A stretch of DNA of 64,000 bases from Ignavibacteria bacterium (GTDB lineage: Bacteria > Bacteroidota > Ignavibacteria > Tepidaquicellales > OLB5), in the NCBI GenBank assembly GCA_030835025.1, contig JAUQWS010000122.1, forward strand, positions 1 to 64,000, given 5' to 3'. Below, one piece after another: positions 14,998 through 25,108 of this stretch. The notes beneath the pieces were generated by a model. That model had not been told where the DNA came from and searched no databases. It worked only from the letters and a program-made list of their open reading frames with translations. Within the stretch, counting starts at the first letter, position 1. Each line of letters starts with the position of its first letter. The position numbers and the translations under genes were made by a program.

Positions 14998-17900
14998 CTA
15001 TGAGCAGCCCGATGTATCACCGCAGGTTGTGCATTTTAAGCACGTGCCGTTGCGGACCATAGTTACACTGCCGCAGGACGAGCAGATATCTCCGGTATAG
15101 CCTTTAAGCTTTGCCTGGCGTATCTTATCGTTCTCTTCCTTGGTGCTGCTGCCGCCTGAGTTCTTCATTTTTGCCGCTCCCGTCATCTGTATTCCAAGCG
15201 CTCCGCCTGTTACAGTCTGCTGAGCCGAAAGGCTTGGCTCATTTACCAAAAGCGGATTATTTGTGTTGCTTACAGGCTTGGTTTTATCCTGCTCTGTAAT
15301 ATGATCTCCCGGCTTAAGTTTATTTGCCGGCTCATCAATAATACGCTCTGAGTAAATCTCCTCTTCATCAAAATCAGCCTCGGTATCAAGCTTGCTTATT
15401 GCATCTATGGGGCTTGTCCTTAATTCATGCTCCTGCGAAATATGCGCAAGATCGTTGCGGCTAAGGTATGTTACGGCAAGCTCGCGGAAGATGTAATCAA
15501 TAAGCGAGGTCGTCATTTTAATGTTGGGGTTGCCGATAACTATTCCATTAGGCTCAAACCTTGTGTATACAAACGCGTCTACAAATTCCTCAAGCGGCAC
15601 GCCGTGCTGCAGCCCCAGCGAAACTGATATGGCAAAACAGTTCATAAGGCTTCTGAAAGCCGCACCTTCGCGGTGCATATCGATAAATATCTCTCCAAGC
15701 TGTCCGTTTTCGTACTCACCTGTCCTTAAATATACAGAATGTATTCCAATTTTCGCCTTTTGTGTATAACCGCGGCGGCGGAACGGCAATTTCCTGCGTT
15801 TTGCAATATACCGGTGTATAATGCGCTCGGCTATCCTTATAATATCGTTCGGTTTGCCGGCGGCTTCGGTCATTTCCTCGGCTTCGTGCTTTCCGTCCTC
15901 ATCATCCGATACGCTGTTAAGCGGCTGCGAAAGCTTGGAGCCATCGCGGTAAAGCGCATTTGCCTTAATGCCCAGCTTCCATGAAAGCATATAAGCATGC
16001 TTCATATCCTCTATGGAAGCTTCATTGGGCAGGTTGATGGTTTTGCTGATAGCGCCGCTGATGAACGGCTGTGCGGCAGCCATTATTTTAATATGCGCAT
16101 CAGCACTGATGAACCGGGTGCCCTTTTTGCCGCACTTGTTGGCGCAGTCAAAAACGGCGTAATGCTCTTCTTTAAGATGCGGAGCGCCTTCAACAGTCAT
16201 AGAGCCGCAGACGAAATCATTTGCCTCTTCTATCTGCTCTTTAGTAAAGCCAAGCGCCTTTAATATGCTGAAACTGTAATCATCAAGCTGTTCATCCGAA
16301 AATCCGAGAGTATCCTTGCAGAAATCAGCCCCTAATGAATACTTGTTGAAAACGAAACTTATGTCAAATGCCGATGGAAGCGATTTTTCTACCTGCGCAA
16401 TTACATCTGCAGTAAAGCCCTTTTCTGCCAGTGATTGCGGATTGATGTGCGGGCAGCCGATCAATGAACCGTGCCCTGTGCCGTATTTGACAATATCGTG
16501 AATTTCCGCTTCGGTGTAGCCAAGCTTCTTTAATGCGGGCGGAACGCATTCATTGATAATTTTGAAATACCCGCCTCCTGCCAGCTTTTTGAACTTAACA
16601 AGCGCAAAATCAGGCTCAACACCCGTTGTATCACAATCCATAACCAATCCAATTGTACCTGTGGGCGCAATAACCGTAACCTGTGCATTACGGTATCCGT
16701 AACGCTCACCAAGATCCAGTGCAAGATCAGAATCCTCTCTTGCAGCCTTAAGGAGCACGTCAGGGCAGTATTTCTTGTTAATACCTACCGGATAGATGGA
16801 AAGTCCTTCATACTCTTCGTTTGATACGTTATAAGCAGCGCGGCGATGGTTCTTCATCACGCGAAGCATGCTTTGCTCATTTTCCTTGTAACGCGGGAAC
16901 GAGCCAAGCTCCTTAGCCATTTCCGCAGAAGTTGCATATGAGCGCATGTGCAAAATTGCAGTAAGCGCACCCGTTATTGCAAGCGCTTCGTTTGAATCAT
17001 ACGGAATACCCTGCAGCATAAGCAGCGCGCCAAGGTTTGCATAGCCAAGCCCAAGTGTACGGTAGTCATACGAGAGCTTTGCAATTTCTTTGCTTGGGAA
17101 CTGCGCCATTAGAACACTTATTTCAAGTACAATTGTCCACAGCCTTGCTGCATGGCGGTAATTTTGAACATCGAATTGGGCACGCTCCTGATCGTAAAAC
17201 TTCACCAGATTAAGCGAAGCCAGGTTGCAGGCAGTATCATCCAGAAACATGTACTCACTGCAGGGATTAGAGGCCTTAATTTCGCCGCCTGAAGGGCAGG
17301 TATGCCATTCATTAATAGTGTTGTGGTACTGGATTCCGGGATCGGCGCAAGCCCAGGCGCTGTAGGCTATCTGCTCCCAAAGCTCAGAAGCTTTCAGAAC
17401 CTTGCAGGGAACCGGGTCACGGCCTTCTTTTTTGGCTTTTGCCAGCTCCACGCGCCAATAGAGGTTCCACATTCCGTCATTTTCGACGGCTTTCATAAAC
17501 TCGTTGGTCGCACGGATGCTGTTATTTGAATTCTGCCCGGATACGGTCAGATAAGCCTCGCTGTTCCAGTCAGTATCGTAAGTGGGTATATAGATCTCTT
17601 TCACGCCAAGCTTTGCAAGCTGGATGACTCTTTCAATATAATTTTCCGGAATGAGCGATTTGCGTGCATCGCCAATAGCCCTGGCAAGATGCTTGTTCTG
17701 TTTTCTATCGAACGGGTCATTTTCGGGGTGAACTTCGTAGCATGCCTTGATGATGTTATTGAGGTGCAGATTCAGCAGCTTGGATCCTATGACAAGATCG
17801 GCAACTTTCTGCTCTTCATTAACTTTCCAGTTGATATACTCTTCAATATCGGGATGGTCGAGGTCAAGCGTCACCATCTTCGCAGCTCGCCGAGTTGTTC

Positions 17901-18714
17901 CCCCTGATTTTATAGCTCCGGCGCTTCTATCACCAATTTTAAGGAAAGACATCAAGCCTGAGGATTTTCCGCCGCCGCTTAAAGGCTCATTAGCGCCTCT
18001 TATATTGGAGAAGTTAGAACCCGTACCTGAGCCATATTTAAAAAGCCTTGCTTCGCGCACCCAAAGATCCATAATGCCGCCCTCGTTGACCAGGTCATCG
18101 CTGACTGACTGAATGAAACATGCGTGCGGCTGCGGATGGGTGTATGCATCTTCGGACTGCCTGAGCTCGCCGGAATCACCGTCAACATAATAATGTCCCT
18201 GCGAGGGGCCCGATATTCCGTAAGCCCAGTTTAGACCGGTATTGAACCATTGGGGAGAGTTAGGTGCTGCCATTTGTTTGGCAAGCATATAGCAATGCTC
18301 TATATAAAAGCTTTTGGCATCCTCTTCTGTATCAAAATAACCGTATTTCCAGCCCCAGTAGGTCCAGCAGCCGGCAAGGCGGTTAAAAACCTGCCTTGAA
18401 TCCTTTTCGCCTGTGTACCTTTCGGCTTCGGAAATATCCTTCATGGCGTCAAGATCAGCGTGCGAAGCCTGGAGCCACATGGGGACGCCTTCTTCGTGAT
18501 TCTTTTTCAGTATTTTGGGGACTCCCGCCTTGCGGAAATATTTCTGCGCAATGATATCTGTAGCAACCTGTGACCATGCCTTCGGCACAACGATATCGAT
18601 CATTTCAAATACGATCGATCCGTCCGGATTCCTTATTACTGATGTGCGTTTTTCGAATTCAATATTCTCGTATGGGTTTATCGTATCTCCGGCAAACAGT
18701 CTATCTATCTTCAT
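14998..18714 (-). CDS. nrdJ: Vitamin B12-dependent ribonucleotide reductase (class II)
   Basis: The 1238-aa enzyme reduces ribonucleotides to deoxyribonucleotides using adenosylcobalamin, independently of oxygen. Features seen: [13 protein letters not shown] near 155, [13 protein letters not shown] (about 230-243), the [11 protein letters not shown] active-site motif (about 482-492) and [15 protein letters not shown]. The C-terminal tail ends in a zinc-ribbon-like CSSCG...CLKCTTCG, as in the long NrdJ subclass. ATG start. No cobalamin riboswitch is visible upstream, although a short inverted repeat lies 71-89 nt before the start. No other ribonucleotide reductase is in the window. Confidence 0.96.
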   Translation of the reverse strand: MKIDRLFAGDTINPYENIEFEKRTSVIRNPDGSIVFEMIDIVVPKAWSQVATDIIAQKYFRKAGVPKILKKNHEEGVPMWLQASHADLDAMKDISEAERYTGEKDSRQVFNRLAGCWTYWGWKYGYFDTEEDAKSFYIEHCYMLAKQMAAPNSPQWFNTGLNWAYGISGPSQGHYYVDGDSGELRQSEDAYTHPQPHACFIQSVSDDLVNEGGIMDLWVREARLFKYGSGTGSNFSNIRGANEPLSGGGKSSGLMSFLKIGDRSAGAIKSGGTTRRAAKMVTLDLDHPDIEEYINWKVNEEQKVADLVIGSKLLNLHLNNIIKACYEVHPENDPFDRKQNKHLARAIGDARKSLIPENYIERVIQLAKLGVKEIYIPTYDTDWNSEAYLTVSGQNSNNSIRATNEFMKAVENDGMWNLYWRVELAKAKKEGRDPVPCKVLKASELWEQIAYSAWACADPGIQYHNTINEWHTCPSGGEIKASNPCSEYMFLDDTACNLASLNLVKFYDQERAQFDVQNYRHAARLWTIVLEISVLMAQFPSKEIAKLSYDYRTLGLGYANLGALLMLQGIPYDSNEALAITGALTAILHMRSYATSAEMAKELGSFPRYKENEQSMLRVMKNHRRAAYNVSNEEYEGLSIYPVGINKKYCPDVLLKAAREDSDLALDLGERYGYRNAQVTVIAPTGTIGLVMDCDTTGVEPDFALVKFKKLAGGGYFKIINECVPPALKKLGYTEAEIHDIVKYGTGHGSLIGCPHINPQSLAEKGFTADVIAQVEKSLPSAFDISFVFNKYSLGADFCKDTLGFSDEQLDDYSFSILKALGFTKEQIEEANDFVCGSMTVEGAPHLKEEHYAVFDCANKCGKKGTRFISADAHIKIMAAAQPFISGAISKTINLPNEASIEDMKHAYMLSWKLGIKANALYRDGSKLSQPLNSVSDDEDGKHEAEEMTEAAGKPNDIIRIAERIIHRYIAKRRKLPFRRRGYTQKAKIGIHSVYLRTGEYENGQLGEIFIDMHREGAAFRSLMNCFAISVSLGLQHGVPLEEFVDAFVYTRFEPNGIVIGNPNIKMTTSLIDYIFRELAVTYLSRNDLAHISQEHELRTSPIDAISKLDTEADFDEEEIYSERIIDEPANKLKPGDHITEQDKTKPVSNTNNPLLVNEPSLSAQQTVTGGALGIQMTGAAKMKNSGGSSTKEENDKIRQAKLKGYTGDICSSCGSVTMVRNGTCLKCTTCGDTSGCS

Positions 18715-19367
18715 GCGGTAAGTGATTAAAAAAATTACTGAATAAAACCTGGTTAAAAAATTAATGCTCCGCTAATCTTTGCTGAATGTATCTTCGTTAC
18801 ATTTAGAATTTGTACGGGGAGCCTTACAATTTTCAGGAAATTTATGTGTCCTTCGTTCTTGTGGATTCAAAATTAACTGAACTGAAATTTAAATGCAAAT
18901 TCATTCCAAAGAAAAAAAATTCACGAAACACTTGACAATCTGCAAAGCCTTGTTAGTTCGCTATTTCTCCGAACTGCGCAGTCAAACCTTTTGCGAAAAA
19001 AAATTTCAGGGCTGCTCAGGGAGCCTAGTGAAAATCGTTAGTTTTCCTTTCCGGATTTTTCGGACGCCAATTAATGCCAAAAAGCTCAAATCGCTCCAAA
19101 GCCGAAACAAAAACAATAAACATGTGCACATAGATAAATACATTGGATAAAATTTCGGACTTTAATTTTTCAACTCAAAAAAATATTCGTGATGATCTGA
19201 AATGTTTTGGTTGAAGTTTGATATAGAATAGAATTCAGGTTCAGCAGAGCTTGGGTAAGCATGCAGATTTGTTGTATATGAAACTTCCGTGCTTTCCAAC
19301 TAACAGAACTAAAAGTTGCAGGTGATTACAGGGGGTGATTCCAGGATGTGAGATTACCCTTTAAAAC
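18715..19367. other. Long non-coding stretch upstream of nrdJ
   Basis: About 650 bp between nrdJ and the kamA terminator, the longest gene-free stretch here. It should hold the nrdJ promoter. It contains the inverted repeat at 18785-18803 and a direct repeat of GGTGATT near 19321-19340. The only ORF (18893..19150) has no ribosome site and an implausible composition. I see no B12-box, tRNA or recognisable small RNA. Confidence 0.5.
18785..18803 (-). promoter_or_regulatory. Inverted repeat upstream of nrdJ, possible operator
   Basis: AATGTA-TCTTCGT-TACATT: perfect 6-bp arms with a 7-bp spacer, 71-89 nt before the nrdJ ATG. It does not fit the NrdR box. Position and symmetry suggest a repressor or activator site, but a chance occurrence is possible. 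Confidence 0.35.
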
Positions 19368-19401
19368 GCAAAAAGGCACTCAAAAGAGCGCCTTTTTGTG
19401 C
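19368..19401 (-). terminator. Terminator after kamA
   Basis: GCAAAAAGGC-A-CTC-AAAA-GAG-C-GCCTTTTTGTGC forms a long stem with one mismatch and A/T tracts on both sides. It sits 14 nt past the kamA stop, ending the ATP-grasp/GNAT/KamA transcript. Confidence 0.85.
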
Positions 19402-19414
19402 GAAATTCAATTAT

Positions 19415-20542
19415 TTACTGCAATACCGGAAGCTGTACTTTCTTTTTCTTCTTCTTCGGCATTTTTTCAATGTTCCTGCCGCGCTTTAGCACAATATGTT
19501 CTTCCTGTACGTCAGGATACTCGTATACTTCGTTCTTAAAGTTGCGGAGTATTATTTTTTCCTTATCGCGGGCAAGTACATATTCAGGCAGGAGCGGAAT
19601 TTTTCCGCCGCCGCCGGGAGCGTCAATTACGAATTGCGGCACGGCGAGTCCCGAAATATGCCCGCGCAGGTTATCCATAATTTCCAAACCAACATCTATT
19701 GGTGTGCGGAAATGATTTGCACCTTTGGTAAGATCAGCCTGGTAAATGTAATACGGTCTTACCCTTATGCCGAGGAGCTTCTTCATCAGCTCTTTCATTA
19801 CTTCCGGGTCATCGTTGACTCCTTTCAGCAGAACCGTCTGGCAGCCGACGGGTATACCGGCATCAACGAGCATTGTGCATGCTTTGGTGCTTTCGGCAGT
19901 GATCTCCCAGGGGTGATTAAAATGCGTGTTAACGTAAATCGGGTGGTATTTCTTTAACATATCACATAGCTGGGGAGTTATCCTTTGCGGCAGTACGCAC
20001 GGCATTTTTGTGCCAAGTCTGATTATGGTGATATGCTTGATCTCTCTTAAGCGTGCAAGGACTTTTTCAAGCATTGCATCGGTCAGCATAAGCGGGTCGC
20101 CGCCGGAAAGTATCACATCATTAATTTCCGTATGCTGCTCAAGGTAATTAAATGCTGCTTCAAGGTCCTTCATGTTGATCTTGCTGGAGTCACCCACTTT
20201 GCGCTTCCTTGTGCAGAACCTGCAGTACAAACCGCACTGGCTGGTGGTTAAAAACAGCGCGCGGTCAGGATAGCGGTGGGTTATGTTGGGAACCGGGCTC
20301 ATTTCATCTTCATTAAGCGGGTCTTCTGCGGCATCAACATCGTACAATTCCACTTCATCGGGTACTGCCTGAAGCCAGATGGGGTCACCGGGATACCTGA
20401 TGAGGCTGAGGTAATAGGGATTGACCCTTGCCTGGAAGAAATCATCCAGTTTTTCTGCAACTTCTCTTTTGATACTAAACTTCTCGACAAGCTGATCTAC
20501 TGAGCTAACGCTTTGTTTTAGCAGCTGCTGCCAGAGTTCCAT
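19415..20542 (-). CDS. kamA: Lysine 2,3-aminomutase family radical-SAM enzyme (KamA-like)
   Basis: The 375-aa protein has the radical-SAM cluster motif CGLYCRFC (Cys103, Cys107, Cys110), SGGDPLML for SAM binding, and the PLP-lysine motif DAPGGGGKIP. KamA converts L-lysine to L-beta-lysine; relatives act on EF-P lysine (EpmB) or glutamate. No epmA homologue is nearby. At 375 aa it is shorter than clostridial KamA (about 416), and its C-terminus is rich in Lys (MPKKKKKKVQL). It is the last gene after two ATP-grasp ligases and a GNAT, so its beta-amino acid may be acetylated or ligated by them. Substrate is not proven. Confidence 0.88.
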   Translation of the reverse strand: MELWQQLLKQSVSSVDQLVEKFSIKREVAEKLDDFFQARVNPYYLSLIRYPGDPIWLQAVPDEVELYDVDAAEDPLNEDEMSPVPNITHRYPDRALFLTTSQCGLYCRFCTRKRKVGDSSKINMKDLEAAFNYLEQHTEINDVILSGGDPLMLTDAMLEKVLARLREIKHITIIRLGTKMPCVLPQRITPQLCDMLKKYHPIYVNTHFNHPWEITAESTKACTMLVDAGIPVGCQTVLLKGVNDDPEVMKELMKKLLGIRVRPYYIYQADLTKGANHFRTPIDVGLEIMDNLRGHISGLAVPQFVIDAPGGGGKIPLLPEYVLARDKEKIILRNFKNEVYEYPDVQEEHIVLKRGRNIEKMPKKKKKKVQLPVLQ

Positions 20543-20671
20543 AAAATATTGACTCCTTGTTTAGTTTTTGGATTCCCTTGCTTCCCTATATAGGGCCCGC
20601 CCGGGTTTCACAGGGCACTCCGCCGGAGGTTCATTTTCCTTTATGATATCCTCTTTTTTGCCGGAATCACC

Positions 20672-21166
20672 TTACCCCGGGGAGACTTTCTCCCGGAGGT
20701 ACTTACGGTAGATATAAAGATCATCTGCCGTTCTGTAAAAATCTTTTATGATAGTCTGAACTTCATAGCCGTTTTTTGTGTAGAACCTGCGTTCATTTTC
20801 GTATTCCGGCTTCCCGCTCGTTTCTATCAGTATAAGCTTTGCTCCGCTTTTCTGAAGGTCTTCTTCCATATGCTTTACCAGTTGGCTGCCAAGACCCTTT
20901 CCATGGATCAATGGATCAACGGCTATCCAGTACAGGTCATATGTCCCTTCAGTCAGCGGCCTTCTTCCGTAACAAATATAGCCTGCTGCTTTCTTCGTCT
21001 CATCGTTCTCTATCACATAAGTAATGTAATCAGTCTGCCTTGCGTCGTTCAGATATATGTCAATGAGCTCTAATGCTACTTTTATCTCGTCTTCGTTAAA
21101 ATGCCCCGTATCCTCAATTATCCGCCTTAATTCGTATCTATCACCAGTTTCAAGCTTTCTTATCAT
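20672..21166 (-). CDS. GNAT N-acetyltransferase in the kamA/ATP-grasp cluster
   Basis: The 164-aa protein is a single GNAT domain. The acetyl-CoA site reads WIAVDPLIHGKGLGSQLVKHMEEDL (Q/RxxGxG/A type GKGLGS), preceded by the AAGYICYGRRPLTEGTYDLYW strands and followed by FYTKNGYEVQTII. It would transfer an acyl group to an amine in the cytoplasm. It lies 129 nt upstream of kamA and 66 nt downstream of the second ATP-grasp gene, so a shared pathway is likely. It is too short to be the AblB-type beta-lysine acetyltransferase known from archaea (about 270 aa), but could act on the same kind of substrate. Confidence 0.85.
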   Translation of the reverse strand: MIRKLETGDRYELRRIIEDTGHFNEDEIKVALELIDIYLNDARQTDYITYVIENDETKKAAGYICYGRRPLTEGTYDLYWIAVDPLIHGKGLGSQLVKHMEEDLQKSGAKLILIETSGKPEYENERRFYTKNGYEVQTIIKDFYRTADDLYIYRKYLREKVSPG

Positions 21167-21232
21167 CGTTTTGAAACCTCTTCCTTAAAATCCAGCACTT
21201 GTAATCTGCAACTTGTAACTTGCAACCTGTAA

Positions 21233-22306
21233 CTATTTGACTCCCCACCTCTTAAGTGCAAAACCAATTATCTGCTGTATAAGGTAACTGTATTCCCAGC
21301 CATGTGCCTTTGCGCTGCGTGTGAATCCCGTATCCTCGGGTACATCGCTTGCAATATCGGGATTCGGGTTCAGCTCTAGAACATAAGCTACCCCGTCTTT
21401 GAGCCTCATGTCAACTCTGGCATAGTCAGCGGCTCCGAGCAGCCTGTATACTTTCTTCGCAGTATCCTGAATGACTTTAACTTCCTTATCGGTCAGGTTC
21501 TGCGCAGGGCAAACAGCCTTGGTATTTTCAAACTCAACAGTCTTATACATCCATTTGCTGTTATAGCTGATTATCTTCGGATAATCCTCAGGCAATCCCG
21601 TAAAATCTATTTCACTTATAGGAAACGTTATCAGCTCATCATTGCCGACGACCGATACATTTATTTCCCTGCCTTCGATATATTCTTCAACAAGTGCAGG
21701 CTGTTTATGTTCTTCCAGCACATATTCTATCCGCTGTATTAATGCCTTTTCGTTAGTTACAACCGATTCATTAGTAATTCCGATACTTGCGTCCTCACGC
21801 GAGGGTTTCACTATCATAGGAAATCTGTATCCGTCGCCGTTCATGTGTATCTTGGATGTGTTCGTCACAAAATGACGCGCTGTAGGTATCTTGTTCTGAT
21901 TGAGCAGTGATTTTACCAGCGGTTTGTTGAGAGCAAGCCCTAATGAGAAAGCCCGTGAGCCGGTGTATGGAATTTTCAAAAGCTCAAACAGTCCGGCAAT
22001 ATTCATTTCCTGAGTAGGATCGCCATCTACGCTTTCGCACAGATTAAAAATTATGTCCGGCTTGTTTTCGTTCAGTTCATTGATGAGCTTGTTTATATCA
22101 AGCGCAACGGGAATTATCTTCGTATTATGTTCTAAGGGAGCCAGAGCCCGCTCAACGCTCTTAACTTCATCCAGCACACCATACTCGCTCATATCAATAG
22201 CTTCATCAAGCTGATCAATATCAACACCGGTTCCCTCGTATATGGGTCCCTGCGCATACTGCACCGGATCGTTGAAGATTATTGATATGTTTAGTTTCTT
22301 ACTCAT
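21233..22306 (-). CDS. ATP-grasp ligase, D-Ala-D-Ala ligase-like (second copy)
   Basis: The 357-aa ATP-grasp enzyme resembles the D-Ala-D-Ala ligase superfamily. It shows PDIIFNLCESVDGD (N-terminal substrate lobe), PMIVKPSREDASIGI (ATP lysine and loop), ALVEEYIEGREINVSVVG and the metal site ARVDMR...VLELNPNPD. It should form an amide bond between a carboxylate and an amine with ATP. The ORF track starts at 22402, but the first 32 codons are intergenic palindromes read as protein (MIVTLNLFQDLK...); the ATG at 22306 (MSKKLN) matches the length of its 359-aa neighbour. The two ligases are diverged paralogues, not classical Ddl. Confidence 0.88.
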   Translation of the reverse strand: MSKKLNISIIFNDPVQYAQGPIYEGTGVDIDQLDEAIDMSEYGVLDEVKSVERALAPLEHNTKIIPVALDINKLINELNENKPDIIFNLCESVDGDPTQEMNIAGLFELLKIPYTGSRAFSLGLALNKPLVKSLLNQNKIPTARHFVTNTSKIHMNGDGYRFPMIVKPSREDASIGITNESVVTNEKALIQRIEYVLEEHKQPALVEEYIEGREINVSVVGNDELITFPISEIDFTGLPEDYPKIISYNSKWMYKTVEFENTKAVCPAQNLTDKEVKVIQDTAKKVYRLLGAADYARVDMRLKDGVAYVLELNPNPDIASDVPEDTGFTRSAKAHGWEYSYLIQQIIGFALKRWGVK

Positions 22307-22429
22307 CTCAAATTGCGATCCCGATTTATCGGGAGGAGCAATCTCACTTTCTTTTTTACTTTTTGTTTTCAGATCCTGAAACAAGTTCAGGGTGACGATC
22401 AATTCATTTCACGTTTCACATTTCACGTT
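22307..22429. repeat. Spacer with palindromes and short tandem repeats
   Basis: Between the two ligase genes lie CCTGAA-ACAAG-TTCAGG, TCCCGAT-T-TATCGGGA and two copies of ATTTCACGTTTCAC in tandem. Such elements are usual dispersed intergenic sequence in this lineage; here they could affect mRNA stability inside the operon. Confidence 0.6.
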
Positions 22430-23509
22430 TCACTTCTTTATGCCATATCTTTCAATCGCCAGATTCAGAACACTTTGTATCAATCCGTCGTAATCAATCC
22501 CAACTTCACGAGCCGCTTTTGGGAAGCAGGAGTTATCATCGGGATCCGGAAGTATCCCCGGCAGCGGATTAATTTCAATTATGTACGGATTATCATTACT
22601 GTCGCACCTTACATCCATTCTTGCCCAGTCTCTAATACGCAATGCTTTATATGCCTGTTTGCAGATCTCTTCGATCCTTTTAGTCAGCTTTTCGCTTATC
22701 TTTGCAGGACATGTGAATATATCAAGCTTGTTTTCCCTGGTATCAAAGTACCATTTCACTTCGTAAGAATAAATCTTGGGGAAATCCTTAGGCAAGCAAT
22801 CCAGATTTATTCCAACAATCGGCAAAACCCGCACATTATCGCCATTTCCAAGCAATGCCACGGTGAATTCCCGCCCATCGAGGAAGTCCTCTATTATAGA
22901 GTGCTGGTTGTAATTCTGCTTAATTCTTGTTATTTCCCTATTTAGCTCTTCGTTGGTATGAACCACACTACTATTATATATGCCCTTTGAGGAGCCTTCA
23001 TGAAGAGGCTTTACAAAAGCCGGATAATTGACCTTTGGCGAGCCGTTAACATGGCTATCAGTTATGAAAAATCCGGGATTGGGCACTCCGTAATAGGTCA
23101 GAATTTCCTTGCAGCGTGATTTATCGTGGCAGTTTCCAATTGTAATGGGATCACTTGCTGTGTAGGGAATGTTGAGCATCTCGAGCATTGCGGGAATATG
23201 TGATTCGCGTGATGCGCCGCCGAAACCTTCAGCCATGTTGAAAACTATATCAGGTTTTGTAACTCTCAGCTTTTCGTAAGCACTTTCATCAGCTTCTATC
23301 CGGATAACTTCATGCCCTGCTTTTTTGATTGCGCTTTCGACAGCCGATATCGTTTCCTCGTCGTCCCACTCGGCATAAACATCACTCAGGCGATTTTGAT
23401 AGTTGCTGACCAAATTGTCATCAACATATTTTTTTTGCTGAGAGTTTTCTGCAACTATTGCAGATACGTCAGCTTCTTTTTTTATATTGTAAGTAAATCC
23501 TACGCGCAA
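22430..23509 (-). CDS. ATP-grasp ligase, D-Ala-D-Ala ligase-like (first copy)
   Basis: The 359-aa ATP-grasp enzyme has the same layout as the next gene: PDIVFNMAEGFGG, PAFVKPLHEGSSKGIYN (ATP loop), SIIEDFLDGREFTVALLGN and the Mg site ARMDVR...YIIEINPLPGI. It should be an ATP-dependent amide ligase; the acceptor pocket differs from true Ddl. The start is unusual: no ATG is available. TTG at 23509 (reading RVGFTYN next) lies 17 nt after AGGAG, while an in-frame ATT six bases upstream lies 11 nt after it. It leads the four-gene cluster, with a 470-bp spacer before the divergent prfA. Confidence 0.85.
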   Translation of the reverse strand: MRVGFTYNIKKEADVSAIVAENSQQKKYVDDNLVSNYQNRLSDVYAEWDDEETISAVESAIKKAGHEVIRIEADESAYEKLRVTKPDIVFNMAEGFGGASRESHIPAMLEMLNIPYTASDPITIGNCHDKSRCKEILTYYGVPNPGFFITDSHVNGSPKVNYPAFVKPLHEGSSKGIYNSSVVHTNEELNREITRIKQNYNQHSIIEDFLDGREFTVALLGNGDNVRVLPIVGINLDCLPKDFPKIYSYEVKWYFDTRENKLDIFTCPAKISEKLTKRIEEICKQAYKALRIRDWARMDVRCDSNDNPYIIEINPLPGILPDPDDNSCFPKAAREVGIDYDGLIQSVLNLAIERYGIKK

Positions 23510-23980
23510 AAAAATATTTTGCTTATCTCCTTACTTTCTTTTTTGATGAGCTAATTTTTTTATCCGCATACAGCTTGAATAATTGTTATCATCAAAAATT
23601 CACTGCAAATATAACATTCTAGCACTCATAATCAAGAGGTTAGAGAAAAAAAATGAAATTTTTTTTTGAGGAACCGGAACAAGAAAAAATTATTGTTGAT
23701 GAAAATAATTTTCATGCTGTAAGAAAAATTTTTCATTGGTGAAAAAGCTGCTGAATAGATTTCAAACGTTAAAATAAAATTTTTTCTGCTTGATAGATTA
23801 CAAAATGTTCCCAAGCCGGGGCTTGAGAACAATAATAAACATAAAAACCCCGGAGTGTGCTTGTGACAAACACTTGATCCAGGTTTATTCACAGTTATGA
23901 AAACAATGGTAATGCTGTAATGAATTGAATGTACAATCAATTAACGGTATTTTTACGGCTAATATAAAGGATAATGTATA
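23510..23980. other. Divergent promoter region between the ligase cluster and prfA
   Basis: About 470 bp, very A/T-rich, holding the promoters of both divergent units. It contains one clear hairpin, GTTCCCAAGC-CGGG-GCTTGAGAAC (23807-23830), with a single mismatch. No coding sequence: the minus ORF at 23632..23940 is Phe/Ser-rich noise from A/T tracts. Confidence 0.5.
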
Positions 23981-25054
23981 ATGTTTGATAAGCTTGAAAA
24001 AGTAAAGCAGCGCTACAATGAAATTGCCGAACTGCTGAATAAACCCGAAACGGTCAATAACCAGAAGGAATACCGGAAGCTTTCAAAGGAATACTCTGAC
24101 TTAACCGAGATAGTAAACGCATATGACGAATATATCAAAGTTAAAAGACAGCTTGAAGAAAATAAGAAACTGTTATATGAAACCAGTGATGCGGAAATGA
24201 AAGAACTTGCGGCTGCCGAACAGGAGGACCTGCAATCGAGATTCGATAAGCTTGAAGCAGATATTAAAGAGCTTCTTGTTCCCAAGGATCCCAATGATTC
24301 CAAAAACGCAATGCTCGAGATACGCGCCGGTACCGGAGGGGATGAAGCTGCACTGTTTGCCGCTGATCTTTACAGAATGTACTCGCGCTACGCCGAAAAA
24401 GCGGGGTGGAAGATGGAAATAGTCACCTATAATGAATCCTCAGGACTCGGAGGACTGAAAGAAGTAATTGTGAGCGTAACAGGCAAAGATATTTACGGAG
24501 CCTTAAAATATGAAAGCGGAGTTCACCGCGTACAGCGTGTACCGGAAACGGAAACACAGGGCAGGGTTCACACTTCAGCCGCTTCAGTTGCTGTTCTGCC
24601 GGAAGCGGATGAAGTTGATATAGAAATTAATCCTGTTGACCTAAAAATTGATGTATTCCGTTCAGGCGGAGCGGGGGGACAGAATGTTAACAAGGTTGAA
24701 ACAGCAATCAGGATAACGCATATACCCACCGGAGTAGTTGTACAGTGCCAGGACGAGCGCTCACAGCTTAAGAACAAGCAAAAAGCGATGAAAGTCCTGC
24801 GTTCAAGGCTGCTGGAGGCTGAAATTGAGAAGCAAAACCAGTTAACATCCCAAAAGAGAAAGCTTATGGTTGGTTCCGGCGACAGGAGCGACAAGATACG
24901 CACCTATAACTTTCCGCAAAACAGGCTGACGGACCACCGCATTGGACTGACGATGTACAATCTTTCACAGATAATGGAAGGCGACCTTGAAGAGCTGTTC
25001 GAAAAGCTTAAAATAGCAGATAGAGCAGAGAAGCTTTCGGAAGAAAACGTTTGA
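23981..25054 (+). CDS. prfA: Peptide chain release factor 1
   Basis: The 357-aa class I release factor recognises UAA and UAG in the ribosomal A site and triggers peptide release. The catalytic GGQ is seen in [16 protein letters not shown] (about 230), and the stop-codon reading motif PxT appears as [10 protein letters not shown]. The N-terminal coiled coil and the C-terminal [10 protein letters not shown] segment are normal, and length is standard. ATG start after AAAGGATAATGTATA. No HemK/PrmC gene follows, unlike in many bacteria; a hemerythrin-like gene is next, 54 nt away. Confidence 0.97.
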   Translation: MFDKLEKVKQRYNEIAELLNKPETVNNQKEYRKLSKEYSDLTEIVNAYDEYIKVKRQLEENKKLLYETSDAEMKELAAAEQEDLQSRFDKLEADIKELLVPKDPNDSKNAMLEIRAGTGGDEAALFAADLYRMYSRYAEKAGWKMEIVTYNESSGLGGLKEVIVSVTGKDIYGALKYESGVHRVQRVPETETQGRVHTSAASVAVLPEADEVDIEINPVDLKIDVFRSGGAGGQNVNKVETAIRITHIPTGVVVQCQDERSQLKNKQKAMKVLRSRLLEAEIEKQNQLTSQKRKLMVGSGDRSDKIRTYNFPQNRLTDHRIGLTMYNLSQIMEGDLEELFEKLKIADRAEKLSEENV

Positions 25055-25108
25055 TTCAATTATCAATTAGCAATATAGAATAGTCAATAAACAAAATTCA
25101 GAGCAACA

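Noticed and set aside
18715-18900. Cobalamin riboswitch upstream of nrdJ
   Set aside because: Looked for the B12 box and the conserved purine-rich core on the minus strand; neither is present.
18893-19150. 85-aa plus-strand ORF in the gap upstream of nrdJ
   Set aside because: No ribosome site, Lys/Phe-rich random composition, no recognisable motif.
22307-22402. N-terminal extension MIVTLNLFQDLK... of the second ATP-grasp gene
   Set aside because: These codons come from intergenic palindromes; the ATG at 22306 matches the start and length of the paralogue.
23632-23940. 102-aa minus-strand ORF upstream of prfA
   Set aside because: Phe/Ser-rich translation of A/T tracts without a ribosome site.
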